A stretch of DNA of 64,000 nucleotides from Asaia lannensis NBRC 102526. Its GTDB lineage: Bacteria > Pseudomonadota > Alphaproteobacteria > Acetobacterales > Acetobacteraceae. Shown in pieces: positions 1-8,829 of this stretch. A program made the position numbers and the translations under genes. The notes beneath the pieces were generated by a model. That model worked only from the letters and a program-made list of their open reading frames with translations. It was not told where the DNA came from and did no database searches. The first letter of the stretch is position 1; each line of letters starts with the position of its first letter. The stretch spans positions 53,574 to 117,573 of the forward strand of contig NZ_JAMXQU010000011.1 in assembly GCF_024054035.1 (NCBI RefSeq), written 5' to 3'.

Positions 1-369
1 GGGCGGCAGACCGGACGAGCGTTCGGGCGATGTGCCGCGCCCGAATTCCGATACCATCACCTTGCATTCCATCTCGCTGGCAATCTCGATGGCGCGTCGC
101 CAGTAGCGCATGGCGGTCTGGCGCTCTTCCTCGATCGGGCTGGACCAGCGATACATGGGCTGAAGTGTGGTGAGTTCGGTGCCGTTGTCGCGCAGGGCCT
201 TTCTGAAATCGCGTATGCGCTGCGATGTGGCGCGCGGCATGACCCACCACTCCAGAAAATCGGCACGGGGGGATAATTCTATGCCGTCGAAGCCGTAAGA
301 CGCTGTTGCACGCGCAATATCCGGCAGGGAAAGATGGCGCTGCATATAGGGGTCGAGAACCAGTTTCAC
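1..369 (-). CDS. Sugar phosphate isomerase/epimerase, partial (C-terminus outside window)
   Basis: Reading from a GTG at 369 gives an open frame that runs off the left edge, with 123 residues visible. The start VKLVLDPYMQRHLSLPDIA, followed by a YGFDGIELSPRADF segment and later VMVSEFGRG, fits the TIM-barrel xylose-isomerase-like superfamily: beta1, then the G-[FY]-DGIE strand, then a strand with an acidic metal-ligand region. A purine-rich stretch (GAGAGAGGAG) lies about 6 bases before the GTG. Substrate cannot be told from this fragment. The neighbour (mscS) lies on the same strand but ends upstream of this start, 207 bases away. Confidence 0.7.
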   Translation of the reverse strand, partial: MKLVLDPYMQRHLSLPDIARATASYGFDGIELSPRADFLEWWVMPRATSQRIRDFRKALRDNGTELTTLQPMYRWSSPIEEERQTAMRYWRRAIEIASEMECKVMVSEFGRGTSPERSSGLPP

Positions 370-576
370 CGTTGAGGCTCCTCTCTCTTTGTCGCGACAT
401 CCCTCAGGGAGAGGGGCGTTGCGCCGACACTAGGCAGAGGTGCAATGCGGTGGGTCAGGAAAACTGATCTGAAACCATCATCCGGCCATTCTCCGGGGTA
501 GAACAGCCCCGGTTCTCACGGATCTGCGCGCGGATGGTGCGCAGATCTCACGCGAGGTTTATCGGCGCGCCGTGTG

Positions 577-1779
577 TCAGCGCTTCGGCAGGATATCCGG
601 GCCGTTATACTGGCCGCCTGCCATGGGGCGATTGACCGGTGGCGAGACCATCGAGTCCGGCCAGGCAGGTTCGTCCGCCGCACCCGGCACGATGGCCGTC
701 CGGTTGCGGGGAAGCGATTGCGGCATTTCCTCACGCAGGCGCTTGAGCATACGCTCGCGCAGGTCGCAGCACAGATCCCACATGGCGTTGGCATCGCGTG
801 CGCCGGCGATCAGCCGTATCGAGATGACCTGTGCGTTGCTGTCTGCCACCTGACAGCCCACCGACCCCATATCGTGATCCCAGTCTTTCGACTTCGCGAG
901 CTCTTCCTGGAACATGCGGCGTACCTCATCGACCGGGGTCTGGTAGTCGAGCCAGAGGAAGATCGACCCGATCAGCGAGGGCGAGCTGTGCGTCCAGTTC
1001 TGGAACGGATTTTCGAGGAAATAAGCGATCGGCACGATATAGCGACGACGATCCCACGTGCGCAGCACGACATAAGTGGCGTTGATTTCTTCCACATAGG
1101 CCCAGTCGCCGTTGAGGATCAGCATATCCTCCATGCGTATGGGCTGGGTGATGGCAATCTGGATACCGGCAATCAGGTTCGACAGGGCCGGACGGGCCGA
1201 AAGACCGACGACCAGTGAGGCAGCACCTGCGGATGCGAATAACGACACCCCGTACTGACGTACGGACGGGAAAACGATGAGAGCAGCACCGACCGTAATG
1301 ACGCCGAAAGTGATCTCGATCACGCGACGCAGGATGCGTATCTGTGTCTGATGCGACCGTACGGTGATGTCATCGACTTGGGCGCGGTTGGCGATGCGGT
1401 CGAGATATTTGTCCGTGCCGAAACGGAATGCCTTGATCAGCCCGAAACCGAGCGTGATGATGAAGGCAAACGCAAAGAAATGGGCCAGGAACTGGGTGGT
1501 GGACCATGAAAAGCCGGTGGCAGCCGGAAGGGCAGCACTGGCTGCCACAATCATCAGCAGCAGGCGGACGTGGTTTTGCAGCCGTGCAATCGTTTCGTGA
1601 ATGAACGCGATGCGACGCAGTCCGGGCAGCCGCGGCAGAGCCTCGGTGATCAGCCTGCTAAACAGCAGGGCAAACAGGGCCGCTGCAATGAGAAGCATCG
1701 ATGAGGCGAGTGAAGGCGGCAGCCAGTCGAACCATGCGAGCAGTTTCGACATGGAGTGCACGTAGTCTTGCTTGATCAC
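577..1779 (-). CDS. MscS-family mechanosensitive ion channel
   Basis: 400-residue inner-membrane protein expected to open under membrane tension and release solutes after hypo-osmotic shock. Hydrophobic helices are visible at about residues 23-45, 70-90, 97-117 and 155-172. They are followed by the pore-lining TM3-like segment with alternating Gly/Ala (about 176-213, FASAGAASLVVGLSARPALS) and the beta-domain signature PIRMEDMLIL. This is the MscS core, with an alpha/beta cytoplasmic vestibule after it. The C-terminus (about 340-400) is a polar, proline-rich extension. The start is GTG at 1779, with GAAGAAGGAAA a few bases upstream. Family assignment is firm; which member is not. Confidence 0.9.
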   Translation of the reverse strand: MIKQDYVHSMSKLLAWFDWLPPSLASSMLLIAAALFALLFSRLITEALPRLPGLRRIAFIHETIARLQNHVRLLLMIVAASAALPAATGFSWSTTQFLAHFFAFAFIITLGFGLIKAFRFGTDKYLDRIANRAQVDDITVRSHQTQIRILRRVIEITFGVITVGAALIVFPSVRQYGVSLFASAGAASLVVGLSARPALSNLIAGIQIAITQPIRMEDMLILNGDWAYVEEINATYVVLRTWDRRRYIVPIAYFLENPFQNWTHSSPSLIGSIFLWLDYQTPVDEVRRMFQEELAKSKDWDHDMGSVGCQVADSNAQVISIRLIAGARDANAMWDLCCDLRERMLKRLREEMPQSLPRNRTAIVPGAADEPAWPDSMVSPPVNRPMAGGQYNGPDILPKR

Positions 1780-1942
1780 AGGCTTTCCTTCTTCTCTCCG
1801 GTCCGGCAGGTCTTGCTATCACTTTGCTGTGATATGACAAAACCGACGCCTCGAAGGGTTAACCCCCGATGGCGTCTGCGTTTCCCATGAAAGAGCGGTA
1901 AGAAAAGAGCAGCCCCTCAGGCGGCAGGTTTCTGCGCCTGTT

Positions 1943-2917
1943 TCAGGCCTCGCCTTCGGCCTCGAGAGGCAGGCCGGGTCGTGCAGCGAGACGGCGTGCC
2001 AGGAGTGTGCAAACGAACAGCTGGATCTGATGATACATCATGAGAGGCAGCACCACGGTACCGACGACGGAAACCGGGAACAGGATATTGGCCATGGGTA
2101 CGCCGGTTGCGAGAGACTTCTTGGACCCGCACAGCATGAGCGAAATACTGCTCTCTTCCGAAAAGCCGAGCACACGCCCCAGCAGGCGTGACAGAACCAG
2201 TACCAGCACGAGAAGCACGAGATCGAGCCCGGCGGTAAGGGCCAGATCAGGCACCGATACGCGATGCCAGATACCCTCCACGACGGCATGGCTGAACGCC
2301 GTATAGACAACGAGGACGATAGAGCCGCGATCGCTGAACGAGAGCAGTTTCTTGTTGCGATGGGCCCAGGCACCGAGGCGCTTGTGAAGCAGCTGCCCCA
2401 CGCCGAAGGGCAGGAGAAGCTGCGTTGCAATATCGACGATGGCATGGGCCGACCAGACATTACCCTTCTGCACGATCAGCCCGACCAGAATGGGCGTGGC
2501 CACGATACCGATCAGGTTGGACAGGGTGGCGGCGCAGATCGAGGCAGGCACATTGCCTCTGGCGATGGAGGTCAGTGCAATCGAGCTCTGCACCGTCGAG
2601 GGCAGGCAGCACAGAAACAGCACGCCATGCCACATATCGGGCTTGAGCAGACCGGGAACGAGGGCATGCAAGGCCAGACCGAGCAGCGGAAAAAGCAGGA
2701 AGGTGCAGGAAAGCACGCTTCCCTGAAGGCGCCAGTCGCGCACGCTTTCGAGCACGGCTTCGGGTTTCAGCCTTGCGCCCTGCAAAAAGAACATCAGGGC
2801 GATCAGACAGGTCGTGAGACGGGAGAGCAGTACGGCCTCATTTCCTGAGCAGGGCAGGAACGTTGCCAGCACGATGGCGGCGATCAGGCTGAGCAGGAAA
2901 GGGTCTAGTTTGCGCAT
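1943..2917 (-). CDS. YfeH-like bile acid:sodium symporter family transporter
   Basis: About 324 residues with ten hydrophobic segments and the hallmarks of the YfeH/SBF-like branch of the bile-acid:Na+ symporter superfamily: LDPFLLSLIAAIVLA at the N-terminus, LPSTVQSSIALTSIARGN in the middle and FCGSKKSLATGVPMANILFP-type residues (here MLCGSKKSLATGVPMANILF) near residue 260. Family members are secondary transporters of the inner membrane with mostly unknown substrates. The open frame extends upstream to an ATG at 2944, but the ATG at 2917 aligns with the usual YfeH start (MRKLDPF), so it was preferred. It is divergent from the psiE-like gene. Confidence 0.85.
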   Translation of the reverse strand: MRKLDPFLLSLIAAIVLATFLPCSGNEAVLLSRLTTCLIALMFFLQGARLKPEAVLESVRDWRLQGSVLSCTFLLFPLLGLALHALVPGLLKPDMWHGVLFLCCLPSTVQSSIALTSIARGNVPASICAATLSNLIGIVATPILVGLIVQKGNVWSAHAIVDIATQLLLPFGVGQLLHKRLGAWAHRNKKLLSFSDRGSIVLVVYTAFSHAVVEGIWHRVSVPDLALTAGLDLVLLVLVLVLSRLLGRVLGFSEESSISLMLCGSKKSLATGVPMANILFPVSVVGTVVLPLMMYHQIQLFVCTLLARRLAARPGLPLEAEGEA

Positions 2918-3143
2918 GGAAAGGGATTTCCACTGCAATGGCATGGTTTGGCAAGAGGGTATGAAGTGGGCTCATCGACAGGTCCCACGGGGTTTTTGCC
3001 GGGAGAATGAGGACCGGTCATGCGAGCACTCAGGCGCAATAAGGCCCGGAGATTACGAAATCCCAACATTTGGGTTGCTGCTGCCGCAGGCGCACTCCGC
3101 TATAGAAATGTCAGTCTCCAGATAACCAAGATTTTACAGGGCC

Positions 3144-3641
3144 ATGATCAAGAGCTTTCCCGGTTTTTTCAAAGTCTCGTCGCTTTTCGACCTGTTCGAG
3201 GAGTGTGCGATGCTCGTTCTCACCCTGTGCGTTATGGTGGTTGCAGCACTTGGCCTCGTTCATGTCGTCTATGCGGTGTATGAGATGATACGCACGGCCA
3301 CGCTGGAGCCCTCCAACCCGGCTGTGCTGCAATCCCTGTTCGGCCTGTGCTTTACGGTGCTGATTGCGCTCGAATTCAAGCACTCGATTCTCGTGGCGCC
3401 CGATACGCCCTCTCATAGTCTGGTGAGAATGCGCTCTGTCCTGCTGATCGGCATGATGGCAACCGTGCGCAAATTCATCGTGCTCGATCTGAGTTCGGTC
3501 GATGTGATGCAGGTTCTGGCGCTGTCGGCATCCGTTCTCGCGCTTGGTATCTGCTACTGGCTGGTGCGCAATCGCAAGCCGAGTTCCGAAATCTCCATGT
3601 CCGCTACGTCTTACGACGCAACGCCTCACGAAATCGTCTGA
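3144..3641 (+). CDS. PsiE-like phosphate-starvation-inducible membrane protein
   Basis: 165-residue membrane protein with four hydrophobic helices. The segment FGLCFTVLIALEFKHSI followed by a VLLIGMMATVRKFIVLD helix is the conserved core of the PsiE family: an acidic residue in TM2, then an Arg-Lys-Phe-Ile motif after TM3. The family is named for induction by phosphate starvation in E. coli; its biochemical role is not known. No obvious Pho box was recognised upstream. It is monocistronic by appearance, with a GC-rich hairpin 55 bases after the stop. Confidence 0.8.
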   Translation: MIKSFPGFFKVSSLFDLFEECAMLVLTLCVMVVAALGLVHVVYAVYEMIRTATLEPSNPAVLQSLFGLCFTVLIALEFKHSILVAPDTPSHSLVRMRSVLLIGMMATVRKFIVLDLSSVDVMQVLALSASVLALGICYWLVRNRKPSSEISMSATSYDATPHEIV

Positions 3642-3695
3642 TCCCGATCATCTGATTCCGGTCATCTGACGTTCGTGATCGGACTTCCGGAACCC

Positions 3696-3724
3696 CGGCG
3701 CCTTCGAGCGCCGCGCCTTTTCTG
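3696..3724 (+). terminator. Possible terminator after the psiE-like gene
   Basis: CGGCGC (3696-3701) can pair with GCGCCG (3708-3713) around a six-base loop, followed by CGCCTTTTCT. The T-run is short and interrupted, so this is tentative. Confidence 0.35.
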
Positions 3725-3873
3725 AAAGAAAGCGCATCGGGTGAAACGGCCCCGATTGTGCCGATTCTGCTTTACCTCTCGCAGGAAAAACCCGGTTGGG
3801 GCACGATGCCGGCCGATGCGATCTGCACAGACAAAAGCCAGACGGAAATCTGTGCGTGTGAAAGCCCGCCGCC

Positions 3874-4560
3874 ATGAGCGAAACGCCTTTTGATCCGACA
3901 GATGATGCCGATGCGCAAGAGGCGCATGCTGCCCCTTATCCGCAATCGGACGGCCGTATTGCGATACGCGAGGCAAGGATTCTTGCCGATGACTGGGCCG
4001 TCCTGACGAAATACACGCTGAGTTATCGCCGCAGGAATGGTGTCGAACAGGTTCTGACACGTGAGACCTACTATCGCGGGGATGGAGCCGCCATTCTGCT
4101 CTATAACGTCGAACGGCACAGCGTGCTTCTTACGCGGCAGTTCCGGCTGCCCGCCTATGTCACAGGGCATAGCGCCGATCTGATCGAGGTTTGTGGCGGG
4201 CTGCTCGATCGCAACGATCCGGCTGTGGCCATGCGCCGTGAGCTACAGGAAGAAATGGGCGTCGAGATCGGCGCGATTACCGAGATCGGCTGCTATTACA
4301 TGAGCCCCGGTTCGGTCACCGAGCGCATCCATTTTTTCACGGGGGCCTATACGGCTGACATGCGTATGCACAAGGGCGGTGGCCTTGTGGAAGAGGGGGA
4401 GGAAATCGAGGTGCTGGAACTCGATTTTACCAAAGCCCTGCATATGGTCGATGACGGACGTATTATCGACGCCAAGACGATCCTGCTTCTGCAGCATGCC
4501 GCCCTGAAGGGTCTTTTCGCCTCCCGGGTGAAATGTAACGCAACCGGGTGCACAGGCTAA
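3874..4560 (+). CDS. NUDIX hydrolase, ADP-sugar/GDP-mannose pyrophosphatase type
   Basis: 228 residues. The NUDIX box is visible around residues 108-131 (GGLLDRNDPAVAMRRELQEEMG), ending in the catalytic REL-x-EE-x-G. The first acidic position, usually Glu, is Asp here. The upstream FRLPAY/ADLIEVCGGLL context and the following GCYYMSPGSVTERIHFF resemble the ADP-ribose/GDP-mannose pyrophosphatase branch (NudF/NudK-like). The reaction would be cleavage of a nucleoside diphosphate-sugar to NMP plus sugar phosphate in the cytoplasm. It has an unusually long acidic N-terminal lead (residues 1-30). It ends 97 bases before the DeoR-type regulator. Confidence 0.85.
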   Translation: MSETPFDPTDDADAQEAHAAPYPQSDGRIAIREARILADDWAVLTKYTLSYRRRNGVEQVLTRETYYRGDGAAILLYNVERHSVLLTRQFRLPAYVTGHSADLIEVCGGLLDRNDPAVAMRRELQEEMGVEIGAITEIGCYYMSPGSVTERIHFFTGAYTADMRMHKGGGLVEEGEEIEVLELDFTKALHMVDDGRIIDAKTILLLQHAALKGLFASRVKCNATGCTG

Positions 4561-4617
4561 CACAAGCCTGTGATGATCGGTTTTTATAGCTGACAGGTAA
4601 AAGCTGGATATCTTACA

Positions 4618-4640
4618 AAACGAAAATAGAGTTTTCGTTT
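4618..4640. promoter_or_regulatory. Inverted repeat, likely operator of the DeoR-type regulator
   Basis: AAACGAAAA (4618-4626) and TTTTCGTTT (4632-4640) form a perfect 9-base inverted repeat with a 5-base spacer. It starts 39 bases before the regulator's ATG and is followed at once by a further CGAAA half. Sites built from TTTCG/CGAAA halves are typical of DeoR/GlpR-family operators. Autoregulation of the operon is inferred. Confidence 0.55.
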
Positions 4641-4656
4641 CGAAAGATCGTTTACC

Positions 4657-5436
4657 ATGTCGATGGGCGTGAACAGCGCAACACTCAAACGGCGTCTGGG
4701 AATTGTCGATGCCGTAAGGCGCGCCGGATTTGTCCGGACCGAGGCGCTTGCCACACAGTTCGATGTGTCGATGGTCACCATAAGATCCGATCTTGCTTAT
4801 CTGCAAAGTCAGAATCTCGTCATCAGAACCAATGGCGGGGCTCAGCCTGCGCATGATTATGCAGTCGATGCGCCACTCGATGAGGGCCCGACACTCTATG
4901 AGGCGCGGGCTCTGGCACGTGCCGTGGCGTGCAGGCTCAAACCGGGTTCCTGCGTGTTTCTGGATAACACGCAGGCAGCTTCTTTCGTGCCGGTCTATGC
5001 AACGGTGGAAAACCTGCGTTTTGTCGTCAACAGTTTCGAGACCTATCATCTTGCCAGTCGCACGAGCGATGCCGCCGTATCGCTGCTGGGTGGCGAGTAC
5101 GATCGTCTGGGCTATCCGCTGATCAGCCCGGCAGCCGTTCATGCCCTGTCTTTTTACGATCTCGATCTGGCCGTGATTTCAGCCTCACAGATCGGCAAGC
5201 GCGGTTTTTCCTGTCTGGATCAGACGGGTAACTGCCTTGAGACCGCGATTTCCCGGGCGAAACAGGTTTTCCTGCTGACCGACCGTCTCGATCGGGCAGA
5301 CGATGACGGCCACGTTCTGGACTGGCGTCCCACCATGTCGGTTCTGCATGGCGGCACGCCACCCGATGGGTCGGTTCTGTGCGAGGACTGGTCCGTTTTT
5401 ACCGATGGCACGGTGCACGCCGACACATCGTCATAA
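4657..5436 (+). CDS. DeoR-family transcriptional regulator of the polyol operon
   Basis: 259 residues. The N-terminal winged HTH (about residues 7-60) reads LGIVDAVRRAGFVRTEALATQ followed by SMVTIRSDLAYL and the wing NGGAQP, a close match to the DeoR layout. The rest is a sugar-phosphate-isomerase-like sensor domain with the expected VFLDNTQAASF and VNSFETYHLA strands. This family usually represses sugar operons and is relieved by a phosphorylated sugar. It is the first gene of the kinase, GatZ-like and dehydrogenase cluster, and a likely operator sits just upstream. Confidence 0.85.
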   Translation: MSMGVNSATLKRRLGIVDAVRRAGFVRTEALATQFDVSMVTIRSDLAYLQSQNLVIRTNGGAQPAHDYAVDAPLDEGPTLYEARALARAVACRLKPGSCVFLDNTQAASFVPVYATVENLRFVVNSFETYHLASRTSDAAVSLLGGEYDRLGYPLISPAAVHALSFYDLDLAVISASQIGKRGFSCLDQTGNCLETAISRAKQVFLLTDRLDRADDDGHVLDWRPTMSVLHGGTPPDGSVLCEDWSVFTDGTVHADTSS

Positions 5437-5488
5437 CCCGGCTGTCAGGCCTCTTTTTCTTTCCTTCACTTTCGATGGATCACCGATC

Positions 5489-6481
5489 ATGGCATCCAGT
5501 TTTCTGATGGACCAGTCTCCGGACGCACCGCGTTGTATCGTCACGATCGGTGAGATCGTGGTGGAGATCATGGCCGAAACCCAGGGTACGGGCTTTCTCG
5601 AACCGATTGCGCTCAAGGGACCTTACCCCTCCGGCGCTCCGGCCATTTTCATCGATCAGGTTGCCCGTCTGGGCGTCGAGTGCGGCATTGTCTCGGCGGT
5701 CGGTCGTGACGATTTCGGCGCACTCAATATCGAACGCCTGAAACGCGACGGTGTCGATATTTCGGCCATACTGAGCGTCGACAGCTATGCGACGGGCAGC
5801 GCCTTCGTGCGCTATCGCCCCGATGGTAGCCGGGATTTCGTTTATAATATCCGTCAATCGGCCTGTTCGCAGACCGGTCTGCATGAAGCTGCACGCGGGC
5901 TGCTCAAACGCGCCACGCATGTGCATGTCATGGGATCGTCCCTGTTCTCTTTCCCGATTATCGATGCGGTGACAACCGCTGTGCATCAGGTCAAGGCGCA
6001 GGGTGGCACCGTATCTTTCGACCCTAATATCCGCAAGGAAATGCTGGATATTCCCGATATGCGCGCGGCCTTGCAGCTGATGCTTCAGGAATGCGATATT
6101 TTCCTGCCGAGCGGCCCCGAGTTGCTGTTGTTCAGCAGCGGCGTAACGCATGAAGAGGCCATTGCCGAAATTCTCGACATGGGTGTGTCGGAGATCGTGC
6201 TGAAACAGGGCAGCGAGGGCGCAACCTGTTTCAGTGCCGACAAGACGCTGCACAGCGCCCCCTTTGCCGTGGAGGAAATCGACCCGACCGGTGCAGGCGA
6301 CTGTTTCGGTGCAACCTATGTCACCTGTCGCCTGCTGGGCAAAGAGCGTGAGGAGTCCCTGCGCTACGCCTGTGCCTCGGGCGCGCGCGCTGTCTCGTTT
6401 TTCGGCCCGATGGAAGGGACATCGGATTTCGCGTCACTCGACCGGTTTATTGCGAGCCAGACCACGGGAGAAAAAGCATGA
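5489..6481 (+). CDS. PfkB-family carbohydrate kinase, probable D-tagatose kinase
   Basis: 330 residues from the ATG at 5489, a start chosen because the open frame upstream overlaps the regulator. The ribokinase fold is shown by the N-terminal TIGEIVVEIMAE strand, the GPYPSGAPAIFIDQVARLG sugar-binding segment and the C-terminal DPTGAGDCFGA motif with the catalytic Asp. It phosphorylates a ketose using ATP. Its place between a DeoR regulator and a PF08013 protein matches the Agrobacterium galactitol/altritol pathway, in which a PF00294 kinase makes D-tagatose 6-phosphate. The substrate is inferred from that context. It overlaps the next gene by 4 bases (ATGA). Confidence 0.85.
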   Translation: MASSFLMDQSPDAPRCIVTIGEIVVEIMAETQGTGFLEPIALKGPYPSGAPAIFIDQVARLGVECGIVSAVGRDDFGALNIERLKRDGVDISAILSVDSYATGSAFVRYRPDGSRDFVYNIRQSACSQTGLHEAARGLLKRATHVHVMGSSLFSFPIIDAVTTAVHQVKAQGGTVSFDPNIRKEMLDIPDMRAALQLMLQECDIFLPSGPELLLFSSGVTHEEAIAEILDMGVSEIVLKQGSEGATCFSADKTLHSAPFAVEEIDPTGAGDCFGATYVTCRLLGKEREESLRYACASGARAVSFFGPMEGTSDFASLDRFIASQTTGEKA

Positions 6482-7746
6482 CACTTTCCCATCTGAATAC
6501 ATTGCCCCGTCTGGATACATTGCGAGACCGTTTCGATCGGGGGGAGGGGCTGGCAATCACCTCGGTCTGCTCTGCACATCCGCTCGTGATCGAAGCCGCG
6601 CTGCTTCATGCGGCGTCACGCGGCAAGCCTGCGTTGATCGAGGCCACCTGCAATCAGGTCAATCAGGATGGCGGCTATACCGGCATGACCCCTGCCGGGT
6701 TTCGCGACTATGTTTTCGGCATTGCCGACCGGCTGGATTTTCCGCGCGAGCAGATCATTCTAGGGGGCGATCATCTTGGCCCCAATCCATGGAAATCGCT
6801 TCCGGCAGAAGAGGCTCTGAAAAAAGCCTCGGACATGATCGCGGCGTATGCCGAGGCCGGTTTCACCAAGCTGCATCTGGATGCCAGCATGGGGTGCAAG
6901 GGCGAGACCGATCATCTGCCGGATGAGATCGTGGCCGAGCGGGCGGTGATGCTTGCCAGACGGGCAGAATCCGTTGCGCCGGCGCGTCCTGTCTATGTGA
7001 TCGGCACCGAAATCCCGACACCCGGCGGTGCAACGGAGGCGCTCGATCACGTCGTGCCGACCACGCCCGATGCGGTGCGCGCCACCTATCGGGTGCATGA
7101 AAAGGCGTTTCGTGACGGCGTGCCCGAAGCCTGGCCGCGTGTGATCGGCATTGTCGTGCAGCCCGGTGTGGAATTCGGGCACGAGGATGTGGCGATCTAC
7201 AAGCCCGAACAGGCCCGGGATCTGGTGGCGACACTGGCGCAGCTGCCCGGACTGGTTTTCGAGGCGCATTCAACCGATTATCAGCCCGGTGCCTCGCTCG
7301 CCCGTCTCAAGCAGGACGGGTTCTGTATTCTCAAGGTTGGCCCCGAGCTGAGTTTCGCCCTGCGTGAAACGCTGTACGGGCTCGATGCCATAAACGGGTT
7401 TATCGATCCGCAGGCCGTTTCGCTGGTCGGAATCATGGAAAAGACCATGCTGGCTTCACCGGCCAACTGGCAGAGCCATTATCATGGCAATGCGATGGAG
7501 CAGCATATCCTGCGCCATTTCAGCTACAGCGACCGTATCCGCTATTACTGGCCAGAACCCGCGGCAGAGCAGGGCGTCGCCACGCTGATCCAGTCTCTGG
7601 AAAAGGCGCCCGTTCCCGAAACCATGATCAGCCAGTATCTGCCCCGGCTCTTCGAGCGTGTGAAATCCGGCGCACTCGCCGCCGATCCGAAATCGCTCCT
7701 GATCCAGTCGGTACGCGATGTTCTCGACCGCTACGAAACGCTGTGA
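6478..7746 (+). CDS. GatZ/KbaZ-family protein, probable D-tagatose 6-phosphate 4-epimerase
   Basis: 422 residues, the full length of the PF08013 family. Motifs include ATCNQVNQDGGYTGMTP (residues 55-71), ILGGDHLGPNPWK (98-110), LHLDASMGCKG (128-138) and VFEAHSTDYQ. Enterobacterial GatZ/KbaZ are accessory subunits of the class II tagatose-bisphosphate aldolase, but no catalytic GatY/KbaY gene is present here. In Agrobacterium tumefaciens a PF08013 member epimerises D-tagatose 6-phosphate to D-fructose 6-phosphate. That activity fits a cluster with a kinase but no aldolase. It is translationally coupled to the kinase. Confidence 0.85.
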   Translation: MTLSHLNTLPRLDTLRDRFDRGEGLAITSVCSAHPLVIEAALLHAASRGKPALIEATCNQVNQDGGYTGMTPAGFRDYVFGIADRLDFPREQIILGGDHLGPNPWKSLPAEEALKKASDMIAAYAEAGFTKLHLDASMGCKGETDHLPDEIVAERAVMLARRAESVAPARPVYVIGTEIPTPGGATEALDHVVPTTPDAVRATYRVHEKAFRDGVPEAWPRVIGIVVQPGVEFGHEDVAIYKPEQARDLVATLAQLPGLVFEAHSTDYQPGASLARLKQDGFCILKVGPELSFALRETLYGLDAINGFIDPQAVSLVGIMEKTMLASPANWQSHYHGNAMEQHILRHFSYSDRIRYYWPEPAAEQGVATLIQSLEKAPVPETMISQYLPRLFERVKSGALAADPKSLLIQSVRDVLDRYETL

Positions 7747-7807
7747 TCTGCCCGCTGAAACGACAGACGAGATAACAGCCAGAGACTGCAGCAGAAGGAT
7801 TCAAGAC

Positions 7808-8605
7808 ATGAACGCCACCAATACCACACAGGGCAAGCCCCTCCAGAACCGTATCGCCCTGATTACCGGTGCCGTACGCGGTATCGGCCGCGCGATTGCC
7901 GAACGCTATGCCAGCGAGGGCGCAAGCGTCGTGATCGGCGATCTTAACGAGGCAGGCGCTGTGAGCGCGGCAGCCGAGCTGGGCGAAGGGCATCTGGGCG
8001 TGAAGCTCGACGTGACCCGTCAGGAGTCCATCGATGCAGCGCTGGCCGCCATTATTGCGCGTTACGGTCGTATCGATATTCTGGTCAATAATGCCGGGCT
8101 GTTCGATCTTGCGCCAACGGTCGAGATCACCCGCGAAAGCTATCACCGTATATTCGCGGTGAATGTGGAAGGACTGCTTTTCACGCTTCAGACGGTGGCA
8201 CGTCAGATGATTGCGCAGGGTCATGGCGGCAAGATTATCAATTTCGCTTCACAGGCCGGGCGTCGTGGCGAGCCGCTGGTTGCGATCTACTGTGCTTCCA
8301 AGGCGGCGGTTATTTCCCTGACGCAGAGCACGGGGCTCGATCTCATCAAATACGGCATCAACGTTAATGCCATCGCGCCGGGTGTGGTCGATAACGAGCA
8401 CTGGGACGATGTGGATCGTCGCTTTGCACAATACGAGAATCTGCCTCTCGGTGAGAAGAAGCGTATCGTCGGTGCATCGGTGCCTTTCGGGCGTATGGCA
8501 CGCCCTGACGAGATCGGGGGGCTTGCGGTATTTCTGGCGTCCAAAGATGCCGATTATATCGTCTCGCAGACCTATAACATCGATGGCGGCAACTGGATGA
8601 GCTGA
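7808..8605 (+). CDS. SDR sorbitol/galactitol dehydrogenase (SmoS/PolS-like)
   Basis: 265 residues; start ATG at 7808. Classical short-chain dehydrogenase: the cofactor motif TGAVRGIGRA, the NNAG strand, the catalytic Tyr-Lys in YCASK and the C-terminus DGGNWMS. The stretches ITRESYHRIFAVNVEG, KIINFASQAGRRGE and NAIAPGVVDNEHWDDVD are nearly those of Rhodobacter SmoS/PolS. That enzyme oxidises D-sorbitol to D-fructose and galactitol to a tagatose with NAD. Next to a probable tagatose kinase and epimerase, galactitol is the likelier physiological substrate. It lies 61 bases after the GatZ-like gene in the same operon. Confidence 0.88.
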   Translation: MNATNTTQGKPLQNRIALITGAVRGIGRAIAERYASEGASVVIGDLNEAGAVSAAAELGEGHLGVKLDVTRQESIDAALAAIIARYGRIDILVNNAGLFDLAPTVEITRESYHRIFAVNVEGLLFTLQTVARQMIAQGHGGKIINFASQAGRRGEPLVAIYCASKAAVISLTQSTGLDLIKYGINVNAIAPGVVDNEHWDDVDRRFAQYENLPLGEKKRIVGASVPFGRMARPDEIGGLAVFLASKDADYIVSQTYNIDGGNWMS

Positions 8606-8615
8606 TGCCATCGGC

Positions 8616-8682
8616 AGGCCTGTGATGTAAGCGTCGCGAGGGATCGATCCTGAGCCGACTAGCACAGGCCTGACGCTTTTTT
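8616..8682 (+). terminator. Hairpin with T-run between the dehydrogenase and the transporter
   Basis: AGGCCTGTG (8616-8624) is the exact complement of CACAGGCCT (8663-8671). GCGTC (8631-8635) can alternatively pair with GACGC (8672-8676), and TTTTTT follows at 8677-8682. This looks like a terminator or attenuator that would lower expression of the downstream transporter. Confidence 0.45.
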
Positions 8683-8708
8683 CCGACCACAAGACGACAA
8701 GACCGAGG

Positions 8709-8728
8709 TGCAGGCCGTCTGGCCTGCA
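8709..8728. repeat. Perfect short hairpin upstream of the sugar transporter
   Basis: TGCAGGCC (8709-8716) and GGCCTGCA (8721-8728) form a perfect 8-bp stem with a 4-base loop, about 100 bases before the transporter start. No T-run follows; it may stabilise or punctuate the polycistronic mRNA. Confidence 0.4.
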
Positions 8729-8829
8729 TCATGAAACGGGCTGCGCCCATGCTGTTGAACGGAATACGGCTCCGACCGTGATCCGCTTCCGGCGTGAAGG
8801 ATCGCGCTTGCCCTGACGAAGGGGAAAAC

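Noticed and set aside
572..1218. Long plus-strand frames opposite the mscS gene
   Set aside because: They lie antisense to a clear MscS protein. Their translations are Arg/His-rich and without family features, as expected for shadow frames at high GC.
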